A stretch of 64,000 nucleotides of DNA from CAZCAC01 sp964496575 (lineage in GTDB: Bacteria > Planctomycetota > UBA1135 > GCA-002686595). Position numbers and translations under genes: made by a program. Position 1 is the first letter of the stretch. Every line of letters starts with the position of its first letter. Where the stretch lies: the NCBI GenBank assembly GCA_964496575.1, contig CAZCAC010000015.1, positions 37,924 through 101,923 on the forward strand. The letters run 5' to 3'. Of the stretch, positions 16,351-25,406 are shown piece by piece. The notes beneath the pieces are model-generated. The model was not told the DNA's origin, did no database searches, and saw only the letters and a program-made list of their open reading frames with translations.

Positions 16351-18691
16351 GGGAATGAGGTTGTTTCGTCGTTTGCCATCACGCCGCTTTCCCGCGCTCG
16401 TGGTGGCCCTTCTCGTCGGCGGGTGGTTCGGTGGCCTCGGCCGGGCCGGCCCCGGCGAGGACGGCGAGCGGAATCGAACGGTGCTGGTGGTGCCGACCAC
16501 GACGGAGCGCGACTGGCGCGACCTCGCGTTCCTGTGCGCCGTGCCTGCCGCGGCCGCGCGGGGCGAGGGCTTCACCCCGCTCCTGACCGTCGATCCGGTG
16601 GGTCCCTGGCGCCCCGAGCTGCTCGACTTCCTGCGGCGCTACGAGCCCGATTCGCTGATCTACCTCGGGGGGGAGATGCCTTCCGTCGACCTGGAGGGCG
16701 TCGAGGCGGAGGAGATCGTCTTCATCTCCCCCGATGAGGCGGCGGCTCAGCTCGCCTGGCGTTTCTGGACGAAGGTGTCGCGGGGCGTCGTGTTCGAGGA
16801 GACCGATCGATCCGCGCCCCTGGCGGCGTCGGCTCTCGCGGCGCGCCTCGGGGTGCCGCTCTTTCCCGCGAGCGAGGGAGTGTTGAGCGATCGCGCGCGC
16901 CAGGTGGCCCAGGCCCTGGGAATCCGAAGGCTCATCTACGTGGTCGAGGACCCCCGGTCGACGCTGCGCTCGGTGAAGGGGTTCTCGACGTCCCGGATCG
17001 CGGGCGCGGAAGGGGTGGTACGTTTCCTGCAGCGGGAGCGGCTTCCGGTCGAATACCTCGCCGCGTGCAATCCGCTCGATTCGACAGCCGGGCCGGCGCA
17101 CAAGCTCTCCCTGGCCGCGGTGCTCTTCGCCGCGGGGCGGGAGGGGGCGGTGGCGACGCTCGCGTACGATACGAAGTGGAAGATGCCGTTCGTCGCCGCC
17201 GAGGCCGGGGAGGGCGAGGCCCCTTCAGGGACGATCGACCTGGACGATCCCGCGGTGACCTTCTCGATCGCGCACGTCGGTCGCCACTGGACGACGAGGA
17301 TCGACCTCGACGGCGATGGAGCCTTCGGAGACGAGGGGGACGGCCCGTTCCGGACCGGGGACGTGGTCGAGCTCGCCGGCCGCCGCTGGACCGTCGACCT
17401 CGACGCGACCGAGGGGGAGCGGGGGACGAAGCTGTGGCTGTCCACTCCCGACCGGGACACGGTTCGCGGTGACCTCGCGTGCTACCTCGAGGCGGCCGAC
17501 GGCTCGGTGACTCACCTCTGCCTGGTCGGCTGGCCGCAGGTCCTGCCCGCGGTGATCGTTTCCGACGCGCAGGGTATCGACTGCGACCTCGTTTCCGACC
17601 TGCCCCTCGCGAACACCGACGACGATCCGTTCGTCGAGCTCTGCTCCGGCCGGGTGATCGCCGAGGACGTCCACGCCGCGGTGCTGCACGCGAACCGGAG
17701 CCTGCTGTACGAGGAGCTGCTCGACGAGTCGTGGTCGAGCTCCTTCGCGACGGCGGAGTGGGGAGCGCACTGCAACCGCGCGCTCGAGTCGGTCGGCTTC
17801 CAGCACGCCGGCCACCATGACGGCGAGGCGGTCATCGGGGAGGACTCGCCGCTCTCGCGCGCCTCGGTGATCGCGCACGGCTCGCACGCGATGTGGACGG
17901 CGATGGGCAAGACCTACGCCTGGGATACCGCGGTGCTGCTCGCACCGTGCATCGTCGAGTCGAGCGGCTGCAGCACCGCCTCGCTCGACCAGGACCCAGA
18001 GTACCGGTCGGTCGCCGCGCGGATGCTGAGGAACGGCGCGGTGGCCTTCATCGGCAATACGCGCCGTGGCGTCGCGCAGCAGGAGTACTTCCTCACCGAG
18101 GTCCGCAACGCCCTGCTGGACGGGAAGACGCTCGGCGAGGCGAATCGCCACGCGCTGAACAGCCTGACCGTCGCGGTGCTCGACGGCGGGGAGCAGGAGT
18201 CAGGGCTGCACCGCTACCAGCTGTACAGCCACGCCGTCTACGGCGACCCGGCGCTGAAGCTGCACCTGCCGGCGGAGTCGACGGTCGAGCCGGCGCGCGC
18301 CGAGCGGCGCGGGAAGAGGGTGACCGTCCACGCCCCTTCGACGTGGTGGTGTTACCACACGCCAACGAACGAGGAGTGGAAGTCGGGGTTCGAAGGACTG
18401 CACTACCTGCGTGGCGCGGGGCTGGCGACCGACAGCTGGTGGCACGGCGGGGAGAAGCGCAACGAGGAGGCCATGTGGTTCACCGTCGAGGCGCTCGCGG
18501 GGCGCAAGCACGTGCTGGTGGAGCCGATCGGCGAGGTGCCGTCACCGCTGGGCTGGACGGGGAAGTTCTTCCTCGACGAGCACCCGGACGGCACCCGCTC
18601 GGTGTGGTGGCGCTGCCGGCTGATCGACTTCGACATGCGGACCGGTGTGGTCGGGGCTGAGGTGGAGTCGTTGTCGTTTCGGTTGCGGTGA
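16349..18691 (+). CDS. secreted gingipain-like (peptidase C25/caspase-fold) protein
   Basis: 780-aa exported protein. The N-terminus (FPALVVALLVGGWFGGLGRAG) is a signal peptide. The middle has Rossmann-like repeats (VFEETDRSAPLAASALAARLGVPLFPA, GVLSDRARQVAQALGIRRLIYVV) resembling cell-wall-binding repeat folds. A clan CD-type region follows with VIAHGSHAMW (His510) and VLLAPCIVESSGC (Cys534), the expected His/Cys dyad of C25-like cysteine peptidases, then RMLRNGAVAFIGNTRRG and YGDPALKL, which are typical of gingipain-like domains. Substrate unknown. A second ATG at 16355 is an equally good start. Divergent from the CAP-fusion gene, so the two may share control. Confidence 0.75.
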   Translation: MGMRLFRRLPSRRFPALVVALLVGGWFGGLGRAGPGEDGERNRTVLVVPTTTERDWRDLAFLCAVPAAAARGEGFTPLLTVDPVGPWRPELLDFLRRYEPDSLIYLGGEMPSVDLEGVEAEEIVFISPDEAAAQLAWRFWTKVSRGVVFEETDRSAPLAASALAARLGVPLFPASEGVLSDRARQVAQALGIRRLIYVVEDPRSTLRSVKGFSTSRIAGAEGVVRFLQRERLPVEYLAACNPLDSTAGPAHKLSLAAVLFAAGREGAVATLAYDTKWKMPFVAAEAGEGEAPSGTIDLDDPAVTFSIAHVGRHWTTRIDLDGDGAFGDEGDGPFRTGDVVELAGRRWTVDLDATEGERGTKLWLSTPDRDTVRGDLACYLEAADGSVTHLCLVGWPQVLPAVIVSDAQGIDCDLVSDLPLANTDDDPFVELCSGRVIAEDVHAAVLHANRSLLYEELLDESWSSSFATAEWGAHCNRALESVGFQHAGHHDGEAVIGEDSPLSRASVIAHGSHAMWTAMGKTYAWDTAVLLAPCIVESSGCSTASLDQDPEYRSVAARMLRNGAVAFIGNTRRGVAQQEYFLTEVRNALLDGKTLGEANRHALNSLTVAVLDGGEQESGLHRYQLYSHAVYGDPALKLHLPAESTVEPARAERRGKRVTVHAPSTWWCYHTPTNEEWKSGFEGLHYLRGAGLATDSWWHGGEKRNEEAMWFTVEALAGRKHVLVEPIGEVPSPLGWTGKFFLDEHPDGTRSVWWRCRLIDFDMRTGVVGAEVESLSFRLR

Positions 18692-18704
18692 CCGATTCCG
18701 CTGA

Positions 18705-20600
18705 TCACCACTCGTAGCGCCGCAGGTAGGGGGCTGCGCGATCGTGAACCATGTCGACGCCCCACCGCGAGTCCGGCGCGTCGATGGTGAATGACGGCCG
18801 GAATATCCCCGGCGCGTTCGGACGGTTCGTCACCCGCCCGACCGGTACGAAGCGCACCGCGTCGCGGGCGAACAGGATCTCCTTGCTGATCGAAGCCAGC
18901 GTCGCCAGGCCGCCGTCGTGCGCCCAGATCAGGACCTCGTGGCTGCGCTCGAAGAGCGGCTCGGTGCTCAACCGGGCGTACGGTCCCGCGGGCGTCTCGG
19001 CGACCGCCAGCCCGGTGCAGGTGTGCCGCGGGCCCTTCGCGCCGTGGGTGCGCGAGCGGCCCTTGTAGTAGAGACCGATCTCCAGCTCGCCGTCGCCGTC
19101 GTAGTCGTGCACGAGCATCGACGCGTCGTCGACGCGGTAGCTGTCGAAGGCGGCGGGATCGGTGGATACCTCGAGGACGGGGGCGTCGGAGAGCCGGGTG
19201 AAGATTCCGCCGGGGGAGTCCGCAACCGCCACGCCGATCGCCGTGGTGTCGCTCTCGTCGTCGTTGGCGAACCCGCCGCCGGCAGCCGAGGGCTTCACGC
19301 CGGTGTAGTAGAGGTACCAGCGCTCACCGTGCCGCAGCACGTTGGGCGTGAACACCGCGTAGGCGTCGAAGGTGCCCTCCGCGCCGCGACCGAGTGCCTC
19401 TCCCCGTTCGGTCCAGTTGCGGCCCTCGTCGTCGCTGGTCGCGTACCAGATCGAGGCGACGTAGCCGCTGGTGCGAAGGCGCTGCTGCTCGGGAGCCAGC
19501 ACCGACTGATCGACGCGGCTGTACCAGACGTAGCAGCGGCCGTCGTGCTCGACGACGTCGCTGGGGTCGCGACGGACGATTCCCTCCTGCTTCCCGATTC
19601 CGGAGACCTCCTCGAAGCGGAACTCGAGGTCGGTGAGCTCCGGTGGCGCGTGGTGACGCCCCCCGGGCAACAGCGAGCGACCCTCGAGCCTGGCTTCGAC
19701 CCCGAACCAGTCGAGCACCGTCGGCGCGACGTCGTAGAGTGATGCCCCCCTGAGTCTCCACCTCGGCACGCCGTCCGCGACGATCATCATCGGGATCCAG
19801 CGCACCTCCGGGTCTTCGTTGTCGGCGTGTCCCTTCCCCCTCCTCGGGCCGCCGTGGTCACTGGTGATGATCAGGAGCCACTCCTCCTCCTCGCGACTGA
19901 CCCGCGCGTCGATCGCCGCCACCAGCTCGCCCACCAGCCCGTCGACCCTCTCGACCGTCGCTCGGTATTCATCGGAACCGTAGGTGTGCGCGTGCCCCGC
20001 TGCGTCGATCTGCGACAGATGAACGAACCACACGTCCGGTGCGTCATCGCGCGCGAGGCGTTCGATCACCGCGTCGAGGTTCTTGCGATCGCGCTCCACC
20101 GAGCTCTCCGATCCCGTCGGGTGGAACCAGAAGTCGCAGACCGAGGTGTCCTGCCCGAGGATGTCTCGTGGTGCGCCGCGGATTCCACCCCAGGTGTTGG
20201 TCACTCCGAAGGTCAGCTCCGGCCGCGCGGCATCGAGCAGTCCGAAGAACGACTCCACCCGCCTCGGCGAAGGGTTGTCGCGCCCGATCCAGTGCGTCTC
20301 GTCGTCGTTCCTCGTCAGCCCGCTGCGCGCCGGCGACACCCCCGTCAACAGCACGCCCCAGTTCGTCGCGCTGTGCCCGTTCCAGGCGCGCTGCGGCGTC
20401 CACGCGTTGGTCGCTGCGCACATCGCGCCCTTCACGACGAGGCGATCGAGGTTCGGTGTCGAGGCGGAGTCCACGCCCCGGCGTAGCCCGTCGAGCCCGA
20501 GCACCAGCGCCTTTCGGGTCGGCTCGTCACCCGCGGGATCTCCGAGAGCCGGGCCCACCAGCGCGACGGCCGGGAACAGGAGCGCCACGAGGGCCCTCAT
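18705..20600 (-). CDS. alkaline-phosphatase-fold phosphodiesterase fused to a C-terminal beta-propeller-like domain
   Basis: 631-aa exported protein. A signal peptide (MRALVALLFPAVALVGPALG) is followed by a type I phosphodiesterase/sulfatase-superfamily domain (about 30-350) with LVLGLDGLRRG, STPNLDRLV, AWTPQRAWNGHSATNWGVLLTG, QIDAAGHAHTYG and IITSDHGG, the metal-site motifs of the fold. The C-terminal 270 residues resemble five-bladed GH43/GH117-type propellers (YVWYSRVDQ, IWYATSDDEGRNWTE, WYLYYTGV, GLYYKGRS). Starts with ATG overlapping the upstream oxidoreductase stop (ATGA). The longer frame to 20801 is antisense overlap. In operon with GH20 and a Gfo/Idh protein; a role in processing sulfated or phosphorylated glycans is inference. 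Confidence 0.82.
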   Translation of the reverse strand: MRALVALLFPAVALVGPALGDPAGDEPTRKALVLGLDGLRRGVDSASTPNLDRLVVKGAMCAATNAWTPQRAWNGHSATNWGVLLTGVSPARSGLTRNDDETHWIGRDNPSPRRVESFFGLLDAARPELTFGVTNTWGGIRGAPRDILGQDTSVCDFWFHPTGSESSVERDRKNLDAVIERLARDDAPDVWFVHLSQIDAAGHAHTYGSDEYRATVERVDGLVGELVAAIDARVSREEEEWLLIITSDHGGPRRGKGHADNEDPEVRWIPMMIVADGVPRWRLRGASLYDVAPTVLDWFGVEARLEGRSLLPGGRHHAPPELTDLEFRFEEVSGIGKQEGIVRRDPSDVVEHDGRCYVWYSRVDQSVLAPEQQRLRTSGYVASIWYATSDDEGRNWTERGEALGRGAEGTFDAYAVFTPNVLRHGERWYLYYTGVKPSAAGGGFANDDESDTTAIGVAVADSPGGIFTRLSDAPVLEVSTDPAAFDSYRVDDASMLVHDYDGDGELEIGLYYKGRSRTHGAKGPRHTCTGLAVAETPAGPYARLSTEPLFERSHEVLIWAHDGGLATLASISKEILFARDAVRFVPVGRVTNRPNAPGIFRPSFTIDAPDSRWGVDMVHDRAAPYLRRYEW

Positions 20601-21985
20601 GAGACGTCCATCGTCTTCCCGCCAGCATGCCGGCTCTCCTCGGCGAGGAAGCCGATCAGGTGGCTTTCCATCGAGGTGTCCAGCGACGAGGTCAAGAGCG
20701 AGGAGTCGCGCCGCGAAACCGCCTGCACCAGGTCGCGCACCAGCCGGTGGTCGCCGCCGCCGTGGCCGCCGAGCGCGGTCGCGTGTTCGCGGACGTCCCA
20801 CACGATCTTCTCGCCCGTAGCGAAGTCGGAGACCTCGAGGGTCCGCTCGTCGCCGATCAGGTCACCGCCGGTGCAGAAGATCCGCGTGCGCCGGCCGCCG
20901 TAGCTGGTCATCGCCTCCATCGAGAAGGAGACCGTCACCTCGTCGTCGAAGAGCATGTTCACGATCTGGTGATCGACGACGTCGTTGTCGTTCTTGAAGA
21001 CGCACCGGCCGTACGGGCCCTGCTCCAGAGCGCGGCGGATCGACGCCTCGCTGCTGTCGGGGATCGCCAGGTGGTGCGTGCCCCACACGCGGTCGCGCAG
21101 GTAGATGCGCAGCGCCGAGTAGGTGCACGTGGACTCCGCGGCGCACCCCCCCGTGCAGCGTTCGGTCGCCCCCTCGGGTGCGCGGCTCTCCCGGAAGAAG
21201 CTGCGCGAGCCGAAGGACTGCACCTGGCGGCAGGGCTTGTCGACGATCCAGCGCAGGATGTCGAGGTCGTGGCAGCTCTTGGAGAGCAGCATCGGGCTCG
21301 ACTCCTCGGTGTTGCGCCAGTTGCCGCGCACGAAGGAGTGCGACATGTGCAGGTGCTGCACCGGCTCGAGGTGCTGCACGCTGATCACGTCGCCGATCCG
21401 GCCGGACTGCACGACGTGCTTCATCTGCCGGAAGAAGGGCGCGTAGCGCAGGACGTGGCCGATGCCGACGATCGCTTCGTTGGCCTGCGCCCGCTCCAGG
21501 ATGCCGTTGCACTGCTCCCAGGTCGGCGCGATCGCCTTCTCCAGCAGGAGGTCGTACCCCGCGTCGAGCGCGGCGATCGCCGGCTCGTAGTGCAGGTGGT
21601 CGGGGGTGGTGATCACGCAGACGTCGGCGAACTTCGGGCGGTCGAAGACGTGCTGCCACGTCGCGAAGCGGTTCGCGTGCGGGATCCGGTGCTGGTCGCC
21701 CATCCGCTGGTTGCGGTGCTCGATCGGCTCGGCGACGCCGACGATCCGCCACTCGTCGCGGTGGCCCGGAGCGTAGGAGGCGTAGGTCCCGCCGCGCCCG
21801 CCCGCGCCGATCACGATCGCGGTGATCGGCCGGTCGGGCTTCTTCCACTCGTAGGTCGGCAGGCTCCCGAGCAACTCGACGTCTTCTTGAGGGGCGCCGG
21901 TGGCGCGGCCGGGAAGGAGGCTCGCCGCGGTGGCGAGGCCGGCGGCCTGGAACAGCTCGCGGCGGTCGAGGTTCTTCGGGTTCAT
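20597..21985 (-). CDS. Gfo/Idh/MocA-family oxidoreductase with Tat-type signal
   Basis: 462-aa NAD(P)-dependent sugar oxidoreductase-like protein. The N-terminus DRRELFQAAGLATAASLLPG resembles a Tat signal with a relaxed twin-Arg motif, suggesting export in folded form with cofactor. Rossmann loop VIGAGGRGGTYASYAPGH; TTPDHLHYEPAIAALDAG and LLEKAIAP match the EKP-type catalytic region, here EKA rather than EKP. A Cys cluster (CTGGCAAESTC) in the C-terminal domain is known from one planctomycete/Bacteroidetes-rich subgroup. The start is ATG 21985, sharing one base with the GH20 stop (TGATG). Co-transcribed with GH20 and the phosphodiesterase gene; likely acts on a periplasmic sugar. Confidence 0.88.
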   Translation of the reverse strand: MNPKNLDRRELFQAAGLATAASLLPGRATGAPQEDVELLGSLPTYEWKKPDRPITAIVIGAGGRGGTYASYAPGHRDEWRIVGVAEPIEHRNQRMGDQHRIPHANRFATWQHVFDRPKFADVCVITTPDHLHYEPAIAALDAGYDLLLEKAIAPTWEQCNGILERAQANEAIVGIGHVLRYAPFFRQMKHVVQSGRIGDVISVQHLEPVQHLHMSHSFVRGNWRNTEESSPMLLSKSCHDLDILRWIVDKPCRQVQSFGSRSFFRESRAPEGATERCTGGCAAESTCTYSALRIYLRDRVWGTHHLAIPDSSEASIRRALEQGPYGRCVFKNDNDVVDHQIVNMLFDDEVTVSFSMEAMTSYGGRRTRIFCTGGDLIGDERTLEVSDFATGEKIVWDVREHATALGGHGGGDHRLVRDLVQAVSRRDSSLLTSSLDTSMESHLIGFLAEESRHAGGKTMDVS

Positions 21986-23946
21986 CACTTCATCTCCTCG
22001 GTCAGGTAGACCTCGCCATTGGAATCGGTGCCCCCCTCGCTGCGGGCGGAGGCGCGCAGGGTCAGCTCCGCTCCTTCGGGGATCGCCCCGACTTCCAGCA
22101 CGTACTCGTTGTTCTCGTCGACGGTCCCGGTGACGCCGCGATGGGTGTCGATGCTGACCATCGACCCGTCGACCAGGAGCTCGACCTTCTCGATCCCCAG
22201 GCGGTGGGATCCGAAGGTGTAGGTGAAGCGCACGCGGTAGCGCCCCGGAGCCTGGATGTACTGCGTCACTTCCCAGGTGAGCGGCGCGTACTCCTCGCTC
22301 ATCTCCGCGGGGTTCCAGGTGCCGATCGGTGGCTCCAGCGGCCCCGGAGCAGCGCGGAAGTAGTCGACCCCGAGCTCGTCGAGGTGGACCAGGTGGAGCT
22401 TCACCCGCCAGCGGAAGTCTTCCCAGTCGCGGACGTCTCTCGCCGACCAGCCGCGCTCGGCGATCGCCAGGAGGCGCGGGAAGAGCTGCCGGTCGACCAG
22501 CGGCGGCTCGCGGTCGATGTGCGACCAGAAGTTCGCCTGCAGGCCGAGCACGTGGCGCCCCTGGGCCTCGTCGAGCTCCTCGGGGATCGGCTCGAAGGCG
22601 TACGCCCGCTCCGTATCGATCCGCTCGTAGGTGTAGTCGAAGTAGCAGTGGCTGGTAGGGGACATCACCACGTCGTGCCCTGCCCGCGCCGCGGCGATCC
22701 CGCCCCTCGTGCCGCGCCAGCTCATCACCGCCGCGCCCGGCGCGAGGCCGCCCTCCAGGATCTCGTCCCAGCCGATCAGGACGCGCCCCTCGTCACCGAG
22801 GAGCTTCTCGATCCGCTTGACGAACCAGCTCTGCAGCTCGTGCTCGTCCGCGAGGCCCTCGTCCTTCATCCGCTGCTGGCAGCGCTCGCAGGCCTTCCAG
22901 CGATCCTTGGGAACCTCGTCGCCGCCGATGTGCACGTAGCGCGAGGGGAAGAGATCGACCACCTCGGCCAGGACTCGTTCCAGGAACAGAAAAGTCTCCT
23001 CCTTCCCCGCGCAGTAGACGTCGGCGTGGATCCCGGGACCCTCGAAGAAGGGGTGGATCTCGAAGGGACCGCCGGTGCAGGAGAGCTCGGGGTAGCAGGC
23101 CAGCGCCGCGAGGCAGTGCCCGGGCATCTCGATCTCGGGGACGATCGTCACCCCGCGCGCCTTCGCATAGCGCAGGAGATCGCGGATCTCGTCCTTGCCG
23201 TAGAACCCCTGATGCGACTCCGGCTCGTCGTAGCCGTCGGGGAATCGCGCGCCGGTGGCCGTGAGCTTCGGGAACGCGTCGAGCTGCAGCCGCCAGCCCT
23301 GGTCGTCGGTGAGGTGCAGGTGCAGCACGTTGAGCTTGTAGAACCCCATCCGGTCGATCGTCTCTTTCAGGTACTCGATCGACTGGAAGGTGCGCGAGCA
23401 GTCCATCATCAGCCCCCGCCAGCCGAAGCGTGGATCGTCGACGATGCGCACGCTCGGCAGCACCCAGCGCACCAGGTGCGCGGGCTGGCAGATCACGCGC
23501 GGCAGCGGCAGCAGCTGGCGCAGCGTCTGCGTGCCGTAGTAGAGCCCCGTCGACGTCCTGGCGCCGATCAGGACCTGGCCTGGAGTGATGTCGAGCATGT
23601 ACCCCTCGTCACCGACCCCCGAGATCCCCGGCTCGATCAGGAGCACTATGCTCTTCCCGTTCTCACCCGGCGTCGCGATGCTGGTCAGCTCGAGCTCCAT
23701 CCCGGTCGTGTCGGCGATCGCGCCCTGCAGCAGCGCGGCGACCTCCCGTGCCGGCGCGGGGGAGGCGATCGTCGTATCGGGCCCGAGCAGGAACCACCCC
23801 TCGCCGCGCTCGACCGCCAGCGGCTCCGGGATCAGGCGGATGCCGGCGTTCACCTGCACCCCGGTCTGCGGGGCGGCGGCGACGGGCAGCGCGAACAGGA
23901 GCAGGGTGGAGACGCGGGTGAAGATCGATCGCTGCAGGTCCTTCAT
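21985..23946 (-). CDS. GH20 beta-N-acetylhexosaminidase
   Basis: 653-aa exported glycosidase releasing terminal N-acetylhexosamine by substrate-assisted catalysis. Signal peptide MKDLQRSIFTRVSTLLLFALPVAA; an N-terminal GH20b domain (IRLIPEPLAVERGEGWFLL...GLYYGTQTLRQLL); a GH20 barrel with RGLMMDCSRTF, LNVLHLHLTDDQGWRL and VHIGGDEVPKDRW carrying the Asp343-Glu344 pair; then MSWRGTRGG and GLQANFWSH. The C-terminal 110 residues form an extra beta domain (chitobiase C-type, TYTFGSHRLGIEKVELLVDG). First gene of the operon with the Gfo/Idh and phosphodiesterase genes. A -10-like CAGAATCGA lies at 23966-23961. Confidence 0.95.
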   Translation of the reverse strand: MKDLQRSIFTRVSTLLLFALPVAAAPQTGVQVNAGIRLIPEPLAVERGEGWFLLGPDTTIASPAPAREVAALLQGAIADTTGMELELTSIATPGENGKSIVLLIEPGISGVGDEGYMLDITPGQVLIGARTSTGLYYGTQTLRQLLPLPRVICQPAHLVRWVLPSVRIVDDPRFGWRGLMMDCSRTFQSIEYLKETIDRMGFYKLNVLHLHLTDDQGWRLQLDAFPKLTATGARFPDGYDEPESHQGFYGKDEIRDLLRYAKARGVTIVPEIEMPGHCLAALACYPELSCTGGPFEIHPFFEGPGIHADVYCAGKEETFLFLERVLAEVVDLFPSRYVHIGGDEVPKDRWKACERCQQRMKDEGLADEHELQSWFVKRIEKLLGDEGRVLIGWDEILEGGLAPGAAVMSWRGTRGGIAAARAGHDVVMSPTSHCYFDYTYERIDTERAYAFEPIPEELDEAQGRHVLGLQANFWSHIDREPPLVDRQLFPRLLAIAERGWSARDVRDWEDFRWRVKLHLVHLDELGVDYFRAAPGPLEPPIGTWNPAEMSEEYAPLTWEVTQYIQAPGRYRVRFTYTFGSHRLGIEKVELLVDGSMVSIDTHRGVTGTVDENNEYVLEVGAIPEGAELTLRASARSEGGTDSNGEVYLTEEMK

Positions 23947-23960
23947 GTCTTTACCGTTCG

Positions 23961-23966
23961 ATTCTG
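23961..23966 (-). promoter_or_regulatory. -10-like element CAGAAT upstream of GH20
   Basis: On the minus strand GGCAGAATCGAACGG precedes the ATG at 23946 by 14 nt. It matches the recurring [T/C]A[G/C]AATCG pattern in this window. Confidence 0.35.
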
Positions 23967-23986
23967 CCGGGGTCGGCGAAGTCGGC

Positions 23987-24697
23987 TCACGGCTCGTCGT
24001 CGAGCAGGGGCCGCAGGACCGCCCAGACGTTGTCGGCGACGATCCGGTGCCCGGCTGCGTCGGGGTGGATTCCGTCGGGCAGGTTGAGCGCGGGGTCGCC
24101 CGCGACTCCTTCGAGGAGGAAGGGGATCAGCGCGAGCTCGTTCTCCTCCGCCAGGCGGGGGAAGATCTCGCGAAAGTCGGTGGTGAAGCGCTCCCCCATG
24201 TTCGGCGGGGCGAGCATCCCGGCGAGCACGATCTCGATCTCCGGGTGCTTTTCGCGCGCGAGGTCGATGATCGCCTGCAGGTTCTCGCGAGTGTGCTCGA
24301 CGTCGATGCCGCGCAGCCCGTCGTTGGCCCCGAGGGCGAGGACCAGCACGTCGATCGGCTGCCGGGAGATCCACTCGAAGCGGCGCAGCCCCGCCGAGGT
24401 GGTCTCGCCGCTGACGCCGGCGGAGACGACGCGATAGGCGTGCCCCAGGCCACTCCCGGCGAGCTTCTCCTCGATCCGCGCGGGAAAGGCGAGCGAGGGG
24501 TCGAGCCCCAGGCCGACGGTGAGGCTGTCGCCGAAGAAGACGATCGCCCCCGGGGCGTTCACTTCCGGACCCGCGGGTGCGCTCGGAGCGGTCGCGACGG
24601 GTGCCGGGCTCTCCCGGCCACAACCGAGTGACGCAACCAGTACAGCAGCCAGCTGGAAAGCGCGAAGGGCTCGGGGTATAGCAGGGGCGAAGCTCAT
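23987..24697 (-). CDS. tesA: TesA-like SGNH lysophospholipase/arylesterase lipoprotein
   Basis: 236-aa SGNH hydrolase of the TesA (thioesterase I/lysophospholipase L1) type. Blocks seen: FFGDSLTVGLGLDPSLAFPARI (Ser nucleophile), VVSAGVSGETTSAGLRR (Gly), VLALGANDGLRGI (Asn), and LPDGIHPDAAGH (Asp-x-x-His). The N-terminus ends in a lipobox (AAVLVASLGC), so it is probably lipid-anchored. It is divergent from ybbA and ybbP homologues, the same arrangement as tesA/ybbA-ybbP in E. coli, which supports the assignment. Its ATG at 24697 overlaps the ybbA ATG on the other strand (CATG). Confidence 0.9.
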   Translation of the reverse strand: MSFAPAIPRALRAFQLAAVLVASLGCGRESPAPVATAPSAPAGPEVNAPGAIVFFGDSLTVGLGLDPSLAFPARIEEKLAGSGLGHAYRVVSAGVSGETTSAGLRRFEWISRQPIDVLVLALGANDGLRGIDVEHTRENLQAIIDLAREKHPEIEIVLAGMLAPPNMGERFTTDFREIFPRLAEENELALIPFLLEGVAGDPALNLPDGIHPDAAGHRIVADNVWAVLRPLLDDEP

Positions 24698-25406
24698 GAA
24701 CTCTGACGATGCGATCCTGACCCTCGAAGGGCTGACGAAATCCTACACCAGCGGCGCGCGGACGCTCACCGTGCTCCGCGAAGTCTCCCTCTCGATCCCG
24801 CGCGGCGAGGCGTGTGCCATCGTCGGGCCTTCCGGCAGCGGCAAGTCGACCCTGCTCGGCCTCGCCGCCGGACTCGACCGGCCGACCTCGGGATCGGTGC
24901 GATTGTGCGGCGCCGCGCTCGCCGAGCTCGATGAGGACCAGCGCGCCGAGCTTCGCGCCGCCCACGTCGGCTTCGTGTTCCAGAGCTTCCGTCTGATCTC
25001 GACCTTGACCGCGCTGGAGAACGTGATGGTCCCGGTCGAGCTGCGTGGCGAGCGGGACGCGCGCGAGTTCGCGACCGAGCTGCTCGCCCGCGTGGGCTTG
25101 CAGGAGCGGGTCGATCACTACCCGGCTCAGCTCTCCGGCGGCGAGCAGCAGCGCGTCGCGATCGCCCGCGCCTTCGTCAATCGCCCGTCGATCCTCTTCG
25201 CCGACGAGCCGACCGGCAACCTCGACGGCGCGACCGGGCACGCGGTGGTGGAGCGCCTCTTCGAGCTGAACGAGGAAGCGGGCACGACGCTGGTCCTGGT
25301 CACCCACGACCACGAGCTCGCCGGGCGCGCCGGTCGAGTGATCTCCCTGACCGACGGGGCGGTCGCCTCCGACCGTCGCGGTCCGGCACCGTCGCGGGAG
25401 GGCTGA
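24696..25406 (+). CDS. ybbA: YbbA-type ABC transporter ATP-binding protein
   Basis: 236-aa LolD/MacB-type ATPase. Walker A GPSGSGKSTLLG, Q-loop FVFQSFRLISTLTALENV, signature LSGGEQQRVAIARA, Walker B ILFADEPTGNLDG, H-loop LVTHD. It powers the FtsX-type permease encoded next, with which it overlaps by one base (TGATG). The upstream part of the open frame (to 24519) is antisense to tesA; ATG 24696 gives the canonical N-terminus. A TATAGC lying about 20 nt upstream, inside the tesA coding region, may be its -10. By analogy with E. coli YbbAP it may extract lipophilic molecules from the inner membrane. Confidence 0.93.
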   Translation: MNSDDAILTLEGLTKSYTSGARTLTVLREVSLSIPRGEACAIVGPSGSGKSTLLGLAAGLDRPTSGSVRLCGAALAELDEDQRAELRAAHVGFVFQSFRLISTLTALENVMVPVELRGERDAREFATELLARVGLQERVDHYPAQLSGGEQQRVAIARAFVNRPSILFADEPTGNLDGATGHAVVERLFELNEEAGTTLVLVTHDHELAGRAGRVISLTDGAVASDRRGPAPSREG

